Assembly (NCBI GenBank): GCA_902362865.1
Contig: CABIYE010000034.1
Span: 1 to 30,632, forward strand
From: Clostridiaceae bacterium
GTDB taxonomy: Bacteria > Bacillota > Clostridia > Lachnospirales > Lachnospiraceae
DNA: 30,632 bases
Reading direction: 5' to 3'
The position numbers and the translations under genes were made by a program. Below, piece after piece: positions 1 to 8,087 of this stretch; the stretch's first letter is position 1, and each line of letters starts with the position of its first letter. Below the pieces are notes generated by a model. It was not told the origin of the DNA and searched no databases. It was given only the letters and a program-made list of their open reading frames with translations.

Positions 1-262
1 AACTTACGTTTCTTTTAGACCGTAGGTCTATTAAGGTTACCCTTTTCCAAAAAAATCTTTTTCATTTTCCTCTTGACATATCACCAAATTGCTTCCGAAG
101 ACAAATACTCTTCCAAAAATTCAGCAACCTCCGTTAATTGATTCGATCAATCTTATTTTAATTCCATTGACCGATTTTGAAAAGAAGAAATGAATAAAAA
201 CTCTTTTAAAATTTCAAAACGCTTGTAAAACATAACGAAATCTTTGTTTTTCTTCCGTTTTT
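1..262. other. AT-rich non-coding left edge
   Basis: I see no convincing gene here. The stretch is very AT-rich. The one minus-strand reading frame crossing it is low-complexity (Leu/Ile/Ser rich) and runs into the aminotransferase gene, so I treat it as chance. Two small dyads are visible: TAGACC-GTA-GGTCTA at 16-30 and ATTGAT-TCG-ATCAAT at 137-151. They could be operators, but nothing ties them to a regulator. What lies to the left is outside the window. Confidence 0.5.
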
Positions 263-275
263 TTGCAGGAAACAA

Positions 276-303
276 TTGACGCATTTTCAATTTATGGTAC
301 AAT
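276..303 (+). promoter_or_regulatory. Sigma-A promoter of the aspartate aminotransferase gene
   Basis: TTGACG at 276-281 and TACAAT at 298-303 are separated by 16 bp, and TGG directly before the -10 box makes it an extended -10. Transcription would start near 310. This places the in-frame ATG at 263 upstream of the transcript and supports the GTG at 341 as the start. Confidence 0.75.
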
Positions 304-340
304 GGTAACATTGAGGAATAGCAGGATGGAGGATACGAAA

Positions 341-1630
341 GTGGCAACATACGAAGAATTATCAAAAGAAGAATTATTATCATTAAAATCTGGCTTAGAA
401 GCACAATTTGAAGAAGTGAAAGCAAAAGGGCTGAAACTTGACATGTCAAGAGGGAAGCCTTCTACAGAACAGTTGAATCTTTCTATGGAAATGATGGATG
501 TTCTGAACAGTGACTCTGACCTTGTCTGTGAAGAAGGCGTTGACTGCCGTAATTACGGAGTTCTTGACGGTATCAAGGAAGCGAAGCAGCTCCTCGCCGA
601 TATGATGGAGGTTCCGAAGGATAATATCGTCATCTTTGGGAATTCCAGCCTGAACGTAATGTATGACACCATTGCACGTTCCATGACTCACGGCGTTATG
701 GGAAGCACGCCCTGGTGCAAATTAGATAAAGTAAAATTCCTGTGTCCGGTTCCCGGTTATGACAGACATTTTGCAATTACAGAATATTTTGGGATTGAAA
801 TGATTAATGTCCCGATGACACCCACCGGACCGGATATGGATATGGTAGAAAAGCTGGTAGAAAGCGACCCGGCAATTAAGGGAATCTGGTGTGTACCGAA
901 ATATTCAAATCCCCAGGGGATTACCTATTCCGATGAAACCGTACACCGTTTTGCCAAGCTGAATCCGGCGGCAGAGGATTTCCGTATCTTCTGGGATAAT
1001 GCTTACGGCATCCACCATTTATATGAAGACAAACAGGACTACCTGATTGAGATTCTTATGGAATGTAAAAAGGAAGGACACCCTGACATGGTTTACAAGT
1101 TCTCTTCTACTTCCAAGATCAGTTTCCCCGGATCAGGAATTGCTGCTATCGCTGCTTCTGATGCTAACCTGGAAGACATCCGCAAGCAGATGAAGATTCA
1201 GACCATCGGACACGACAAGGTGAATCAACTGCGGCACGCAAGATACTTCGGAGACATCCATGGAATGGTAAAGCATATGAAAAGACATGCAGATATTATG
1301 CGGCCAAAGTTTGATACCGTTCTGAACACACTGGAAAGAGAATTAGGCGGCCTGGGAATCGGTTCCTGGCTCTCACCGCGTGGCGGTTATTTCATTTCCT
1401 TCGATTCTATGGAAGGATGTGCAAAGAAAATTGTGGCTAAGGCAAAAGAAGCCGGCCTTATTATGACAAATGCAGGAGCTACCTTCCCTTATGGAAAGGA
1501 TCCAAAGGACAGCAATATCCGTATCGCCCCTTCCTATCCTACGGAAGAAGAGCTTGCTGTGGCAACGCAGATTTTCGTACTCAGTGTTAAGCTGGTAAGT
1601 ATTGATAAGATTCTTTCACACAAAGAATAA
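341..1630 (+). CDS. Aspartate aminotransferase, type Ic (PLP-dependent)
   Basis: Cytosolic fold-type I PLP enzyme of the aspartate aminotransferase subgroup Ic (Pfam Asp_aminotransf type), about 429 residues, the usual length. It should interconvert aspartate and oxaloacetate with glutamate/2-oxoglutarate. Visible signs are SRGKPS near the N-terminus, FGNSSLNVMYD in the cofactor-binding region, WCVPKYSNPQG, FWDNAYGIHH, and FSSTSKISFPGSG with the PLP lysine at about residue 259. I chose GTG 341 because GGAGGA ends 7 bases upstream, whereas the in-frame ATGs at 263 and 302 fall in or at the promoter. It has its own promoter and converges on the Asp/Asn-tRNA operon, so both sides concern aspartate, but they are transcribed separately. 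The substrate is inferred from family, not proven. Confidence 0.9.
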   Translation: MATYEELSKEELLSLKSGLEAQFEEVKAKGLKLDMSRGKPSTEQLNLSMEMMDVLNSDSDLVCEEGVDCRNYGVLDGIKEAKQLLADMMEVPKDNIVIFGNSSLNVMYDTIARSMTHGVMGSTPWCKLDKVKFLCPVPGYDRHFAITEYFGIEMINVPMTPTGPDMDMVEKLVESDPAIKGIWCVPKYSNPQGITYSDETVHRFAKLNPAAEDFRIFWDNAYGIHHLYEDKQDYLIEILMECKKEGHPDMVYKFSSTSKISFPGSGIAAIAASDANLEDIRKQMKIQTIGHDKVNQLRHARYFGDIHGMVKHMKRHADIMRPKFDTVLNTLERELGGLGIGSWLSPRGGYFISFDSMEGCAKKIVAKAKEAGLIMTNAGATFPYGKDPKDSNIRIAPSYPTEEELAVATQIFVLSVKLVSIDKILSHKE

Positions 1631-1656
1631 ACCTTCTATAAAATATAAACCCAACG

Positions 1657-1686
1657 CAAGAAGGACGCCTCCCGGCGTCCTTCTTG
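1657..1686 (+). terminator. Intrinsic terminator between convergent operons
   Basis: A perfect 13-bp stem (CAAGAAGGACGCC with its complement) closes a 4-base loop, 26 bases after the aminotransferase stop and 17 bases beyond the gatB stop on the other strand. The T-tracts on both sides are short and interrupted, so it probably serves both directions. Confidence 0.75.
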
Positions 1687-1702
1687 TCTATGCATCACAT
1701 CT

Positions 1703-3139
1703 CTATTTACTTAGCAGCTCTCTCAGCATCTGATTCACCATTCCCGGATTTGCTTTCCCTTTCATAGCCTTCATGGTCTGTCCCACCAAAGCTCCCAAAG
1801 CTTTTTCCTTTCCGCCTCTATAATCGGCTGCTGCCTGCGGATTATCTGCAATAATCTTCTCTACGACAGCCTGAAGCGCTCCCGTATCATTAACGGTCTT
1901 CAAGCCCTTCTCTTCCACGTATTGCTCCGGATCTACATCTTCTGTAAAAATCTTCTCAAAAACTTCCTTCGCCACAGAACTGTTAATCGTTCCCGCATCT
2001 GCAAGTTCAATCAACTTAGCAAGATTCTCCGGGGAAAACCGGATATCTTCTGCTTCCATGTCATGTTCCTTCAGAAGCCGAAGCGTCTCTACCATCAGCC
2101 AATTGGATACTTTCTTGGGCTTCTTGCAGATAGCCGTCGTAGCTTCAAAGATATCCGCCAGCTTCTTCGTTCCCGTAATAATCTCGGCATCATACTGCGG
2201 AATATCAAATTCCTTCTTATAGCGTTCCAGCTTCTCTGTGCGCAGCTCCGGCTGCCTTGCCCGAATCTCGGCAATCCATTCGTCGCTGATTACAATCGGT
2301 ACCAAATCCGGTTCCGGGAAATAACGGTAATCCTGTGCATCCTCTTTCGACCGCATTGCATGAGAAGATTCTTTATTATCATCCCACCGTCTGGTCTCCT
2401 GTACAACGCTCCTTCCGGCTTCCAAAAGGTCAATCTGACGCTGGCGCTCTCCCTCAATTGCCCGTGCAATCGCTTTAAAAGAATTTAGGTTCTTCATCTC
2501 CGTCCTGGTTCCGAACTTCTCAGAGCCAACTTCCCTTACGGATAAGTTGACATCTGCTCTCATGGAGCCTTCCTGAAGCTTACAATCCGACGCTCCAAGA
2601 TACTGAATAATCATGCGAAGCTTCTCCAGATACGCAATAACCTCATCGGCAGAACGCATATCCGGCTCAGACACAATTTCCACCAATGGGACGCCGCTTC
2701 GGTTATAATCCACCAGCGATGTATCATCCCACTCATCATGAACCAATTTCCCGGCGTCCTCTTCCATATGCATCTCATGGATACGAACCTTCTTTTTCAT
2801 ATCCCCTACTTCAATCTCCACATAGCCATTTCTGGCAATCGGAAGATAGAGCTGGGAAATCTGATAATTCTGCGGATTATCAGGATAAAAATAATTCTTC
2901 CGGTCAAATTTACATACCTTTGTTATCTCACAGTTGGTCGCAAGCCCGATAGCCGCTGCATACTCAACTACCTGTTTGTTTAATACCGGAAGCGAACCCG
3001 GCATACCTGTACACACCGGGCAGGTATGGGTATTTGGCGCGCCTCCAAACTCCGTGCTGCAGGAGCAGAATATTTTTGTCTTTGTCGCAAGCTCCACATG
3101 AACCTCCAGACCAATCACCGTCTCGTACTGTTTTGCCAT
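1703..3139 (-). CDS. gatB: Asp-tRNA(Asn)/Glu-tRNA(Gln) amidotransferase subunit B
   Basis: GatB, 478 residues, is the tRNA-binding and kinase subunit of the GatCAB complex. It phosphorylates the side chain of mischarged Asp-tRNA(Asn) or Glu-tRNA(Gln) with ATP so that ammonia from GatA can amidate it. The N-terminal signature YETVIGLEVHVEL, the Cys-rich CSCSTEFG...CPVCTGMPG segment, and HMEEDAGKLVH followed by DYNRSGVPLVEIV are all present. The C-terminal helical/YqeY-like tail ends in QTMKAMKGKANPGMVNQMLRE. It is full length. The start is an ATG with AGGAG about 10 bases upstream, 2 bases after the gatA stop, which suggests translational coupling. It is the last gene of the aspS-gatCAB operon. 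Confidence 0.98.
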   Translation of the reverse strand: MAKQYETVIGLEVHVELATKTKIFCSCSTEFGGAPNTHTCPVCTGMPGSLPVLNKQVVEYAAAIGLATNCEITKVCKFDRKNYFYPDNPQNYQISQLYLPIARNGYVEIEVGDMKKKVRIHEMHMEEDAGKLVHDEWDDTSLVDYNRSGVPLVEIVSEPDMRSADEVIAYLEKLRMIIQYLGASDCKLQEGSMRADVNLSVREVGSEKFGTRTEMKNLNSFKAIARAIEGERQRQIDLLEAGRSVVQETRRWDDNKESSHAMRSKEDAQDYRYFPEPDLVPIVISDEWIAEIRARQPELRTEKLERYKKEFDIPQYDAEIITGTKKLADIFEATTAICKKPKKVSNWLMVETLRLLKEHDMEAEDIRFSPENLAKLIELADAGTINSSVAKEVFEKIFTEDVDPEQYVEEKGLKTVNDTGALQAVVEKIIADNPQAAADYRGGKEKALGALVGQTMKAMKGKANPGMVNQMLRELLSK

Positions 3140-3141
3140 AA

Positions 3142-4638
3142 TTATCTGTCTCCTTTCTGCTGTCTGTCCTCACTGCACGCCTTCACAAGCCCCGGCCTTT
3201 CATAGGTTCTGCTTTTCTCAAAAGAATATGCCGCCCGGATAATTTTCTTTTCCGCAAAGCAGTCTCCAATAATCTGCATTCCAATCGGAAGCCCTTTGGA
3301 ATCCGTTCCTACCGGAATGCTGATTCCCGGCAGCCCTGCCAGATTGACAGATACCGTATAAATATCTCCCAGATACATTTTCAACGGATCGCTTAAGCTC
3401 TTGCCAAGTTCCGGCGCAGTTGTGGGCGATGCCGGCGCCAGTATGACGTCATATTCTGCAAATGCTTTGTCAAACGCCTGCTTAATCAAAGCCTTTGTGC
3501 GCAGTGCTTTCAAATAGTAAGCATCGTAATAACCGGAACTTAAAACAAAAGAACCCAGCATGATTCTTCGTTTTACTTCTTCACCAAATCCTTCAGAACG
3601 GGATTTCTTATACATATTGTGAAGTCCCTCATACTCTTCCGTGCGATAGCCATATTTTACCCCATCAAAGCGGGATAAGTTGGAACTTGCTTCTGCGGAG
3701 GCAATCACATAATAAGCCGGAATCGCATACTGTACCAGACTCAAGTCGAACTCTTCCACAATAGCTCCTTTTGCTTCCAGTACTTTTGCCGCCGCATAAA
3801 TTGCATCCCTCACTTCGCTGTCCAGTCCTTCTCCAAAATAATCTCTGGGGATACCAATCTTCATTCCCTTCACATCCTCGGTCAGGGCGCTGGTAAAATC
3901 GTAGGTTTCTCTTGCAATGGATGTACTGTCTTTTTTATCATGAGAGGCAATCGTTTCAAGAATTACTGCACAGTCCGTCACATCTCTGGCAATCGGTCCA
4001 ATCTGATCCAACGAAGAGCCATAAGCAATCAATCCGTACCGGGATACCGTCCCATAGGTCGGCTTCATCCCCGTCACCCCACAAAAAGCACTGGGCTGAC
4101 GGATAGAACCGCCTGTATCCGAACCCAGGGCATAGAAGCATTCTTCTGCCGCCACCGCCGCACAGGAACCGCCCGAAGAACCGCCTGGCACATGTTTTAA
4201 ATTCCATGGGTTCTTCGTCTCTCCATAATAGGAAGTTTCTGTAGTACTTCCCATGGCAAATTCATCCATATTCGTCTTACCCAGAATAACCGCCCCTGCC
4301 TTCTCCAGATTCTGTACGGCCTCCGCTGTAAATGTAGGTTTAAAATCCCCCAGAATTCTGGAACTGCAGGTAGTCAGCATATCTTTCGTACACATATTAT
4401 CCTTAATGGCAACCGGAACTCCGGCAAGGGGACCTGTAAGGACTCCCTTGTCGATAAGCTTTTGAACTTCATCAGCACGCTTAATCGCCCCTTCCCTGTC
4501 AATCGTCACATAACTGTGGACGTCCGCTTCTACTCTGTCAATCTGTGCAAATGCCGCCTCTGCCGCTTCTCTGGCGGAGATTTCCTTTGCCTGAATCTTT
4601 TTCCCTAACTCAACCGCTGTCAAACTTATCATATCCAT
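3142..4638 (-). CDS. gatA: Asp-tRNA(Asn)/Glu-tRNA(Gln) amidotransferase subunit A
   Basis: GatA, 498 residues, is the glutaminase subunit of GatCAB. It is an amidase-signature enzyme that hydrolyses glutamine and channels ammonia to GatB. The Ser-cis-Ser-Lys triad is visible: Lys79 in VPVAIKDNM, Ser154 in GGSSGGS and Ser178 in GSDTGGSIRQP. These are the same numbers as in the well-studied staphylococcal enzyme. The ATG at 4638 has AGGAGG 10 bases upstream; another ATG two codons on is possible. It sits 14 bases after gatC and 2 bases before gatB, in the same transcript. Nothing is missing. Confidence 0.98.
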   Translation of the reverse strand: MDMISLTAVELGKKIQAKEISAREAAEAAFAQIDRVEADVHSYVTIDREGAIKRADEVQKLIDKGVLTGPLAGVPVAIKDNMCTKDMLTTCSSRILGDFKPTFTAEAVQNLEKAGAVILGKTNMDEFAMGSTTETSYYGETKNPWNLKHVPGGSSGGSCAAVAAEECFYALGSDTGGSIRQPSAFCGVTGMKPTYGTVSRYGLIAYGSSLDQIGPIARDVTDCAVILETIASHDKKDSTSIARETYDFTSALTEDVKGMKIGIPRDYFGEGLDSEVRDAIYAAAKVLEAKGAIVEEFDLSLVQYAIPAYYVIASAEASSNLSRFDGVKYGYRTEEYEGLHNMYKKSRSEGFGEEVKRRIMLGSFVLSSGYYDAYYLKALRTKALIKQAFDKAFAEYDVILAPASPTTAPELGKSLSDPLKMYLGDIYTVSVNLAGLPGISIPVGTDSKGLPIGMQIIGDCFAEKKIIRAAYSFEKSRTYERPGLVKACSEDRQQKGDR

Positions 4639-4652
4639 ACTGACGCTGCCTC

Positions 4653-4946
4653 CTATCCAATCGTTTTCGGTACTTTAAAGCTCTGATCTTTCTTAAGCGG
4701 AGCATTGGCAAGTGTATCTTTACTGCCGTCGCCATTTGTCACTACATCCTCCCGAAACACATTGTGAATCGGGAACACATGGGACATCGGTTCGATTCCC
4801 TCTGTATCAAGCTCATTCAACGTGTCGATATAATCCAGCATCTTTTCCATATCCGCTTTTGCCTTTTCCTTCTCCTCACCGGACAGCTCCAGCTTCGCCA
4901 GAATCCCTACATATTCAATTGTTTCATCTGAGATCTTATTCGCCAT
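4653..4946 (-). CDS. gatC: Asp-tRNA(Asn)/Glu-tRNA(Gln) amidotransferase subunit C
   Basis: GatC, 97 residues, is the small subunit that wraps around GatA and stabilises the GatCAB complex. Typical features are the N-terminal [18 protein letters not shown], the short helix [24 protein letters not shown], and the FREDVV segment near the C-terminus. I start it at ATG 4946 because AAGGAG lies 7-8 bases upstream; an in-frame ATG seven codons earlier has no good site. With this start its first 11 bases overlap the end of the upstream zinc-ribbon gene, so the two are probably translationally coupled. Confidence 0.95.
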   Translation of the reverse strand: MANKISDETIEYVGILAKLELSGEEKEKAKADMEKMLDYIDTLNELDTEGIEPMSHVFPIHNVFREDVVTNGDGSKDTLANAPLKKDQSFKVPKTIG

Positions 4947-6039
4947 AGTCTTCTCCTTCCTGCACATAATAAGACAGATAATCCTGTGAAATAATTCCCT
5001 CGCTGGGCTTTAGTACCATTTCCTGTTCTTCTTCCTCCCAGCTTATGACAGCTCCCTGCGGAAGCACCAGATTCTTATAGCCATTCGTACCGGAAGAATC
5101 TGCATCCAGCCAGAGATAGCTCTCCTGTATTAAATCCGGTCCGTCATAAACCATAACCTGAAGGCTTACATAGCCATTTTCCATATACAAATCATATACA
5201 CCCGGCTCAAAGTCCACGCCTGCCTGCATTTCTCCGCCACGCAAGGTGACCGTCTCCGTCAAAGGATTCTGTTCCATGGCTGCTGATTCATCCATCTGCC
5301 CATTTTCTGTTGCAAATTCCACCGATGCTTCGCCGCTCACTTCTACCCGCGCCCCTGTATAAATCCGAACATCTTCACACTGCGCATTCTCCTGCATATT
5401 CAGACTTTCGTATAAATAAATGCCATTCGCATCATCCGTAACATTTACAGAGGCATAACCCTCTTTGATGCTGACGGTATACGCTCCTTCCGGGAGATGC
5501 ACGCCTCCCACATATTCGCCCTGGCTTAAGTCCACACGAAAACGCTCTCCATCCTCTGACAACTCACGCTGCACATATTCATAAGGATTATAGTCATAAT
5601 CATAGTTATAATCATAATCATCAAACAAACCGGTAATTTCCTCCAGGCCGCTGCCACCCCATTCCTGTGCCATGTCACCCACAGCCGATATTACACTTGC
5701 AGCAATTCCCAATATAATGAAAATAACCGGAATCAGTGCCACCCGTTTTTTAGAATTCTTTTTCTGCGACGGCTGCTGCTGTACCCAGCGTTTTTGTTCC
5801 AACTCCTGGCGTTTTTGTTTCGGCTCCTGGCGCTTCTGCCCGGAAGCGCGGTCTGCCTGCACCTTCCGGCGGTCAGTTTCCTCCGGATGTGGATGTACAT
5901 GGGTCAACGGCTGATTATCACAGCTGCTCTGGTTTATCTTATAATTCCTGTCAGTTTTCGTATTATCCAAACCACATTCTGTACATACATTCTCACTATT
6001 TAATTTTCCCCCGCATAAACTACACTTTTTTCCAAACAT
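4936..6039 (-). CDS. Zinc-ribbon membrane protein with duplicated extracytoplasmic domain, function unknown
   Basis: I do not recognise a characterised protein. The 367 residues show an N-terminal zinc ribbon (Cys6-x2-Cys9...Cys19-x2-Cys22). A long charged Gln/Lys/Arg linker (about 45-98) follows, then one membrane segment (about 100-118, [20 protein letters not shown]) and an Asp/Tyr-rich run (about 130-145). The outer part contains two similar beta-type units, each with a hydrophobic-PEG-x-Y pattern followed by a GYxSxxV stretch ([18 protein letters not shown] and [18 protein letters not shown]). Topology is probably ribbon inside, repeats outside. The gene starts 36 bases after aspS and its end overlaps gatC by 11 bases, so it is a true operon member. 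Its role in tRNA amidation, if any, is unknown; it could simply hitch-hike. Confidence 0.85.
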   Translation of the reverse strand: MFGKKCSLCGGKLNSENVCTECGLDNTKTDRNYKINQSSCDNQPLTHVHPHPEETDRRKVQADRASGQKRQEPKQKRQELEQKRWVQQQPSQKKNSKKRVALIPVIFIILGIAASVISAVGDMAQEWGGSGLEEITGLFDDYDYNYDYDYNPYEYVQRELSEDGERFRVDLSQGEYVGGVHLPEGAYTVSIKEGYASVNVTDDANGIYLYESLNMQENAQCEDVRIYTGARVEVSGEASVEFATENGQMDESAAMEQNPLTETVTLRGGEMQAGVDFEPGVYDLYMENGYVSLQVMVYDGPDLIQESYLWLDADSSGTNGYKNLVLPQGAVISWEEEEQEMVLKPSEGIISQDYLSYYVQEGEDYGE

Positions 6040-6075
6040 AACCTTTCCCTCTCATTCTCCCGGGGAACTTCCCCA

Positions 6076-7410
6076 CTAAGGCTCCAGTCTGCTTAAATCT
6101 CTCGGAAAGAGCGTGGTTTCTCTCACATTATCCTCGCCCACCAGCTTCATGGTAAGACGTTCCAGACCAATCCCAAGCCCGCCATGAGGCGGCATTCCAT
6201 GCTTAAAAGTATCCAGGTAATGGGTCAGGCCTTCTTCCTCCATGCCGCGGGCGGCAAGTTTGTCAAGAAGCATCTGATAATCATGGATACGCTGTCCTCC
6301 GGTCGTAATCTCAAGCCCTTTATACAGTAAGTCAAAACTTAATGTATACCTGCTGTCCTCCGGATCATCCATCGCATAGAACGGCCGTTTCTTAGATGGA
6401 TAATGGGTCACAAATACAAAATCACTGCCCCACTCTTCCTTCGCATACTGGCTGATCAACTGTTCCTCTTCCGGTTCTAAATCAAACGGATTCTTAATCC
6501 TCCGGTCATACTTTTCCGAAACCTTCTGTTTAATTTCATCAAAGCGGACTGCCGGAATCTTCGAGACATCTGGAAGTGTAATATCCAGGATTTTCAATTC
6601 TTTTGCATAATCTTTCTTTAAAAGCTCCATCAAGTACTGTAAAAATCCCGTCTCCATCGCCATGACGTCTTCAAATCCGTCGATATAACCCATCTCAAAA
6701 TCCAGACTGGTGTATTCGTTCAGATGACGCTTTGTATTATGCTTCTCCGCACGGAATACCGGTGCAGTCTCAAATACACGGTCATAAACTCCCACCATCA
6801 TCTGCTTATACAACTGCGGGCTCTGCTGCAGGATAGCCGGTCTGTGGAAATATTCCAGACGGAATAAGTTCGCGCCGCCCTCTGCACTCTTCGCCCCAAG
6901 TTTTGGCGTATGAATCTCCGTAAATCCCTGGCCATATAAGAAATCACGAAATGCTCTTGTAATTCCTTCCTGAATCTTAAACTTTGCTCTTTCCCGGATA
7001 TTGCGAAGCGCAATCGACCGGTAATTCAGCTTTGCATCCACCGATGTATTTAACTTCCATTTGGAAATAGCAAGAGGCATCCGCTCATCTGCAGGCTCAC
7101 TTAAAATACGGATACTTTCCATACGTATCTCTATGCCATTCGGAGCCTTTTCATTCTGCTCCAGCACACCTTCTATCTCAATAGTATCAGCTTCCTTCAC
7201 ATCCTTCAATGCAAATTTAGAAACGCCTTCCTCATAAACACACTGAAGCAGTCCTTCCCGCTTTCTCAAAACGACAAAAGCAACATTTCCCATATTACGG
7301 ATCGTATGAACCGCACCATTTACTTTGACAGTCTGCCCTTCGCCGTCCACTGCCAGCAATTCGCTGATTTCCAAAGTTTCTTTCTGTCTGACGCCTGTTA
7401 AAAATTCCAT
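6076..7410 (-). CDS. aspS: Non-discriminating aspartyl-tRNA synthetase, archaeal type (AspRS2)
   Basis: Class II synthetase of 444 residues, the short archaeal/AspRS2 form without the bacterial GAD insertion. It has an N-terminal OB-fold anticodon-binding domain (to about residue 110), motif 2 around FRAEKHNTKRHLNEYTSLDFEMG and motif 3 GLGIGLERL near the C-terminus. Two residues reported as marks of enzymes that accept both tRNA(Asp) and tRNA(Asn) are present: His35 in GAVHTIRN, where discriminating enzymes have Trp, and Pro90 in EKAPNG, where they have Lys. Together with gatCAB downstream this argues that it makes Asp-tRNA(Asn) for amidation. I start at ATG 7410 because GGAGA precedes it; the frame stays open upstream only because it runs into the T-box leader. 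Expression should depend on that T-box. Confidence 0.93.
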   Translation of the reverse strand: MEFLTGVRQKETLEISELLAVDGEGQTVKVNGAVHTIRNMGNVAFVVLRKREGLLQCVYEEGVSKFALKDVKEADTIEIEGVLEQNEKAPNGIEIRMESIRILSEPADERMPLAISKWKLNTSVDAKLNYRSIALRNIRERAKFKIQEGITRAFRDFLYGQGFTEIHTPKLGAKSAEGGANLFRLEYFHRPAILQQSPQLYKQMMVGVYDRVFETAPVFRAEKHNTKRHLNEYTSLDFEMGYIDGFEDVMAMETGFLQYLMELLKKDYAKELKILDITLPDVSKIPAVRFDEIKQKVSEKYDRRIKNPFDLEPEEEQLISQYAKEEWGSDFVFVTHYPSKKRPFYAMDDPEDSRYTLSFDLLYKGLEITTGGQRIHDYQMLLDKLAARGMEEEGLTHYLDTFKHGMPPHGGLGIGLERLTMKLVGEDNVRETTLFPRDLSRLEP

Positions 7411-7446
7411 AATCTGTTCTCCTTCCTTTGACCGGTGCTCCGGAAA

Positions 7447-7762
7447 ATAGAATAAAAAAAATCCCGGAACACATTTACGTATTCCGGGACGGATATTCTT
7501 CATAATCCGCGGTACCACCCGCATTGAAGCTCTTTTATACAACACGGCTGTATCGCTGCAGTCTTTTTTGTATCTGCAAAAAGCTTCCTCTCTTATATGC
7601 TTAACGCGCATCCACGTACTGACCTACTGCTATTTCAACCAGTCTGCTCCCAAGTGTTCCCATATCTCCCATTCCTCAAAAGATGCTCTCAGTCGGTGAC
7701 ATCTTATTCCTGTCAAGTTCCAGGGATTAGAGTCTTGTTCATCGCTTTACTTTATTAAATCG
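7447..7762 (-). ncRNA. T-box riboswitch leader of the aspS-gatCAB operon
   Basis: The conserved T-box GCGGGTGGTACCGCGG lies at 7522-7507 on the minus strand and is followed by an intrinsic terminator. Stem I can be drawn from AAAGCGATGAACAAG (about 7748-7734). CAAG (7737-7734) pairs with CTTG (7654-7651), with a kink-turn-like ATGA/GGA pair below it. The base before this closing helix reads GGGAACA, so the specifier is AAC (Asn, 7658-7656), overlapping GAA (Glu, 7659-7657). A stem III candidate pairs GGAAGC and GCTTC before the T-box. Uncharged tRNA should stabilise the antiterminator and switch on synthetase and amidotransferase. The family is certain; the specifier choice is my manual folding. 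Confidence 0.9.
7454..7489 (-). terminator. T-box leader terminator
   Basis: TCCCGGAA (7489-7482) pairs with TTCCGGGA (7469-7462) over a 12-base loop and is followed by eight T residues on the minus strand (7461-7454). It lies just downstream of the T-box and 44 bases before the aspS start. It is the regulated terminator of the riboswitch. Confidence 0.9.
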
Positions 7763-7768
7763 GTTTTT

Positions 7769-7797
7769 ATATTAGCACAGTATTCCCGTTTTTGCAA
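7769..7797 (-). promoter_or_regulatory. Sigma-A promoter of the T-box/aspS operon
   Basis: On the minus strand TTGCAA (7797-7792) and TAATAT (7774-7769) are 17 bp apart, with TGC just before the -10 box. Transcription would start near 7762, shortly upstream of T-box stem I. Confidence 0.75.
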
Positions 7798-7847
7798 GAT
7801 TATAATACAAAAAAATTCACTTTTGGATATCAGTTCAGCCATCAATA

Positions 7848-8087
7848 TCATTCTCCCTGCACAGAGCGCCCCACCAAATAATCCAGCGTCACTCCAAATT
7901 CATCCGCAATCCTGCACAAAATGAATATGTCCGGAATCCGTTTTCCACGCTCGTAGGACGAAACCGATGTCCGATCCACTCCAATCCTTTTTGCAAGTTC
8001 AATTTGTTTCCATTCATTTTCCAGCCGAAGCTCCTTAATCCGCAAACCCACATCATATAACAGTTGTATGTTTTTCCCACTTTCCAT
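7848..8087 (-). CDS. Small XRE-family DNA-binding regulator
   Basis: A 79-residue protein made almost wholly of one Cro/CI-type helix-turn-helix (about residues 13-70). The two helices are seen in WKQIELAKRIGVDRTSVSSYERGKRIPDI, and the end LDYLVG is typical of the family. No effector or dimerisation domain follows. Its ATG directly abuts the TAG stop of the upstream XRE gene (TAGATG) and has only a weak purine stretch upstream. Translation therefore probably depends on ribosomes finishing the neighbour. It ends about 50 bases before the T-box promoter. The target is unknown. Confidence 0.85.
   Translation of the reverse strand: MESGKNIQLLYDVGLRIKELRLENEWKQIELAKRIGVDRTSVSSYERGKRIPDIFILCRIADEFGVTLDYLVGRSVQGE

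Noticed and set aside
153..449. Minus-strand open frame at the left edge
   Set aside because: It is low-complexity Leu/Ile/Ser sequence in AT-rich DNA, antisense to the aminotransferase start and promoter.
1922..2488. Plus-strand open frame inside gatB
   Set aside because: It is antisense to a conserved part of GatB and no domain is visible.
7411..7611. N-terminal extension of AspRS by 67 residues
   Set aside because: The frame is open but it is the T-box and terminator region; a ribosome site and the family's normal N-terminus mark ATG 7410.
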